Below, piece by piece: positions 14,340-14,424 of a stretch of 14,424 nt of DNA. Origin of the DNA: Casp-Chloro-G3 sp002816715 (lineage in GTDB: Bacteria > Chloroflexota > Dehalococcoidia > Lucifugimonadales > UBA3495); assembly GCA_027623815.1 (NCBI GenBank), contig JAQBUV010000064.1, forward strand, positions 1 through 14,424, written 5' to 3'. Made by a program: the position numbers and the translations under genes. How positions within the stretch are numbered: the first letter of the stretch is position 1; each line of letters starts with the position of its first letter. The notes beneath the pieces are model-generated. The model was not told where the DNA came from and did no database searches. It saw only the letters and a list, made by a program, of their open reading frames with translations.

Positions 14340-14424
14340 TGAGGTGGACCCCAAAAATCGGACAGGTGGTTAAGATAGAGTCCCGCTCCTAGAATGAGGG
14401 AAATATAGGGAAATATAGGAGCAG
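14340..14424 (+). mobile_element. Left end of an IS3-family insertion sequence (partial)
   Basis: Starting TGAGGTGGACCCCAAAAATC and continuing GGACAGGTGGTTAAGATAGAG, this resembles IS3-family left ends: a terminal TG, a C-run, a GGACA block, then GGTTAAG before the orfA leader. The window closes on GGAGCAG, which looks like a ribosome-binding site, so the transposase orfA probably starts just beyond on the plus strand. The right end and any target duplication are outside the window. The call rests on the terminus alone. Confidence 0.6.

Overview
The window looks like chromosomal DNA from an environmental bacterium of moderate-to-high GC content. The gene families are an F420-type LLM oxidoreductase, MmgE/PrpD, an Abhydrolase_10-type hydrolase, a fused ADP-forming acyl-CoA synthetase, a CHAT-NTPase-TPR giant and Dpp-type permeases. 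Together with short dispersed palindromes in the gaps, they resemble Chloroflexota of the Dehalococcoidia/SAR202 type. That placement is an inference from gene content; no marker gene is present.

Layout, left to right. (1) Bases 1-174 hold the N-terminal end of an ECF-type sigma factor on the minus strand, cut by the window edge. (2) Bases 352-4650 are a three-gene minus-strand unit read right to left: alpha/beta hydrolase, LLM flavin/F420 oxidoreductase, MmgE/PrpD dehydratase-like protein. A TATAAT box lies 57 bases before the first gene, and an RPELVEG-type palindrome sits between the last two. (3) A three-hairpin dispersed repeat (4741-4818) separates this unit from (4), a 1230-residue minus-strand protein with a CHAT-like domain, a P-loop STAND-type NTPase and seven 40-41-residue TPRs. 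Both residues of its CHAT protease dyad appear to be missing. (5) A divergent small pyridoxamine-oxidase-fold protein follows on the plus strand. (6) A 706-residue single-chain acyl-CoA synthetase (NDP-forming) lies on the minus strand, with a near-consensus promoter whose -10 overlaps a perfect 8-bp inverted repeat. (7) Two Dpp/Opp-type permease genes (dppB-like, then dppC-like, minus strand) end at a strong intrinsic terminator, with no ATPase or binding-protein gene beside them. (8) A gene-free stretch of about 580 bases ends at what looks like the left end of an IS3-family insertion sequence (14340 to the window end).

The hydrolase, LLM oxidoreductase and PrpD-like protein plausibly form a small catabolic pathway whose substrate cannot be read from sequence. 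The acyl-CoA synthetase could feed or drain acyl-CoAs, and the permeases would import peptides or similar solutes, but these are separate transcription units. The most unusual item is the CHAT-NTPase-TPR protein. It has the effector/switch/sensor layout of signalling and defence STAND proteins, but a pseudo-enzyme in the effector position.
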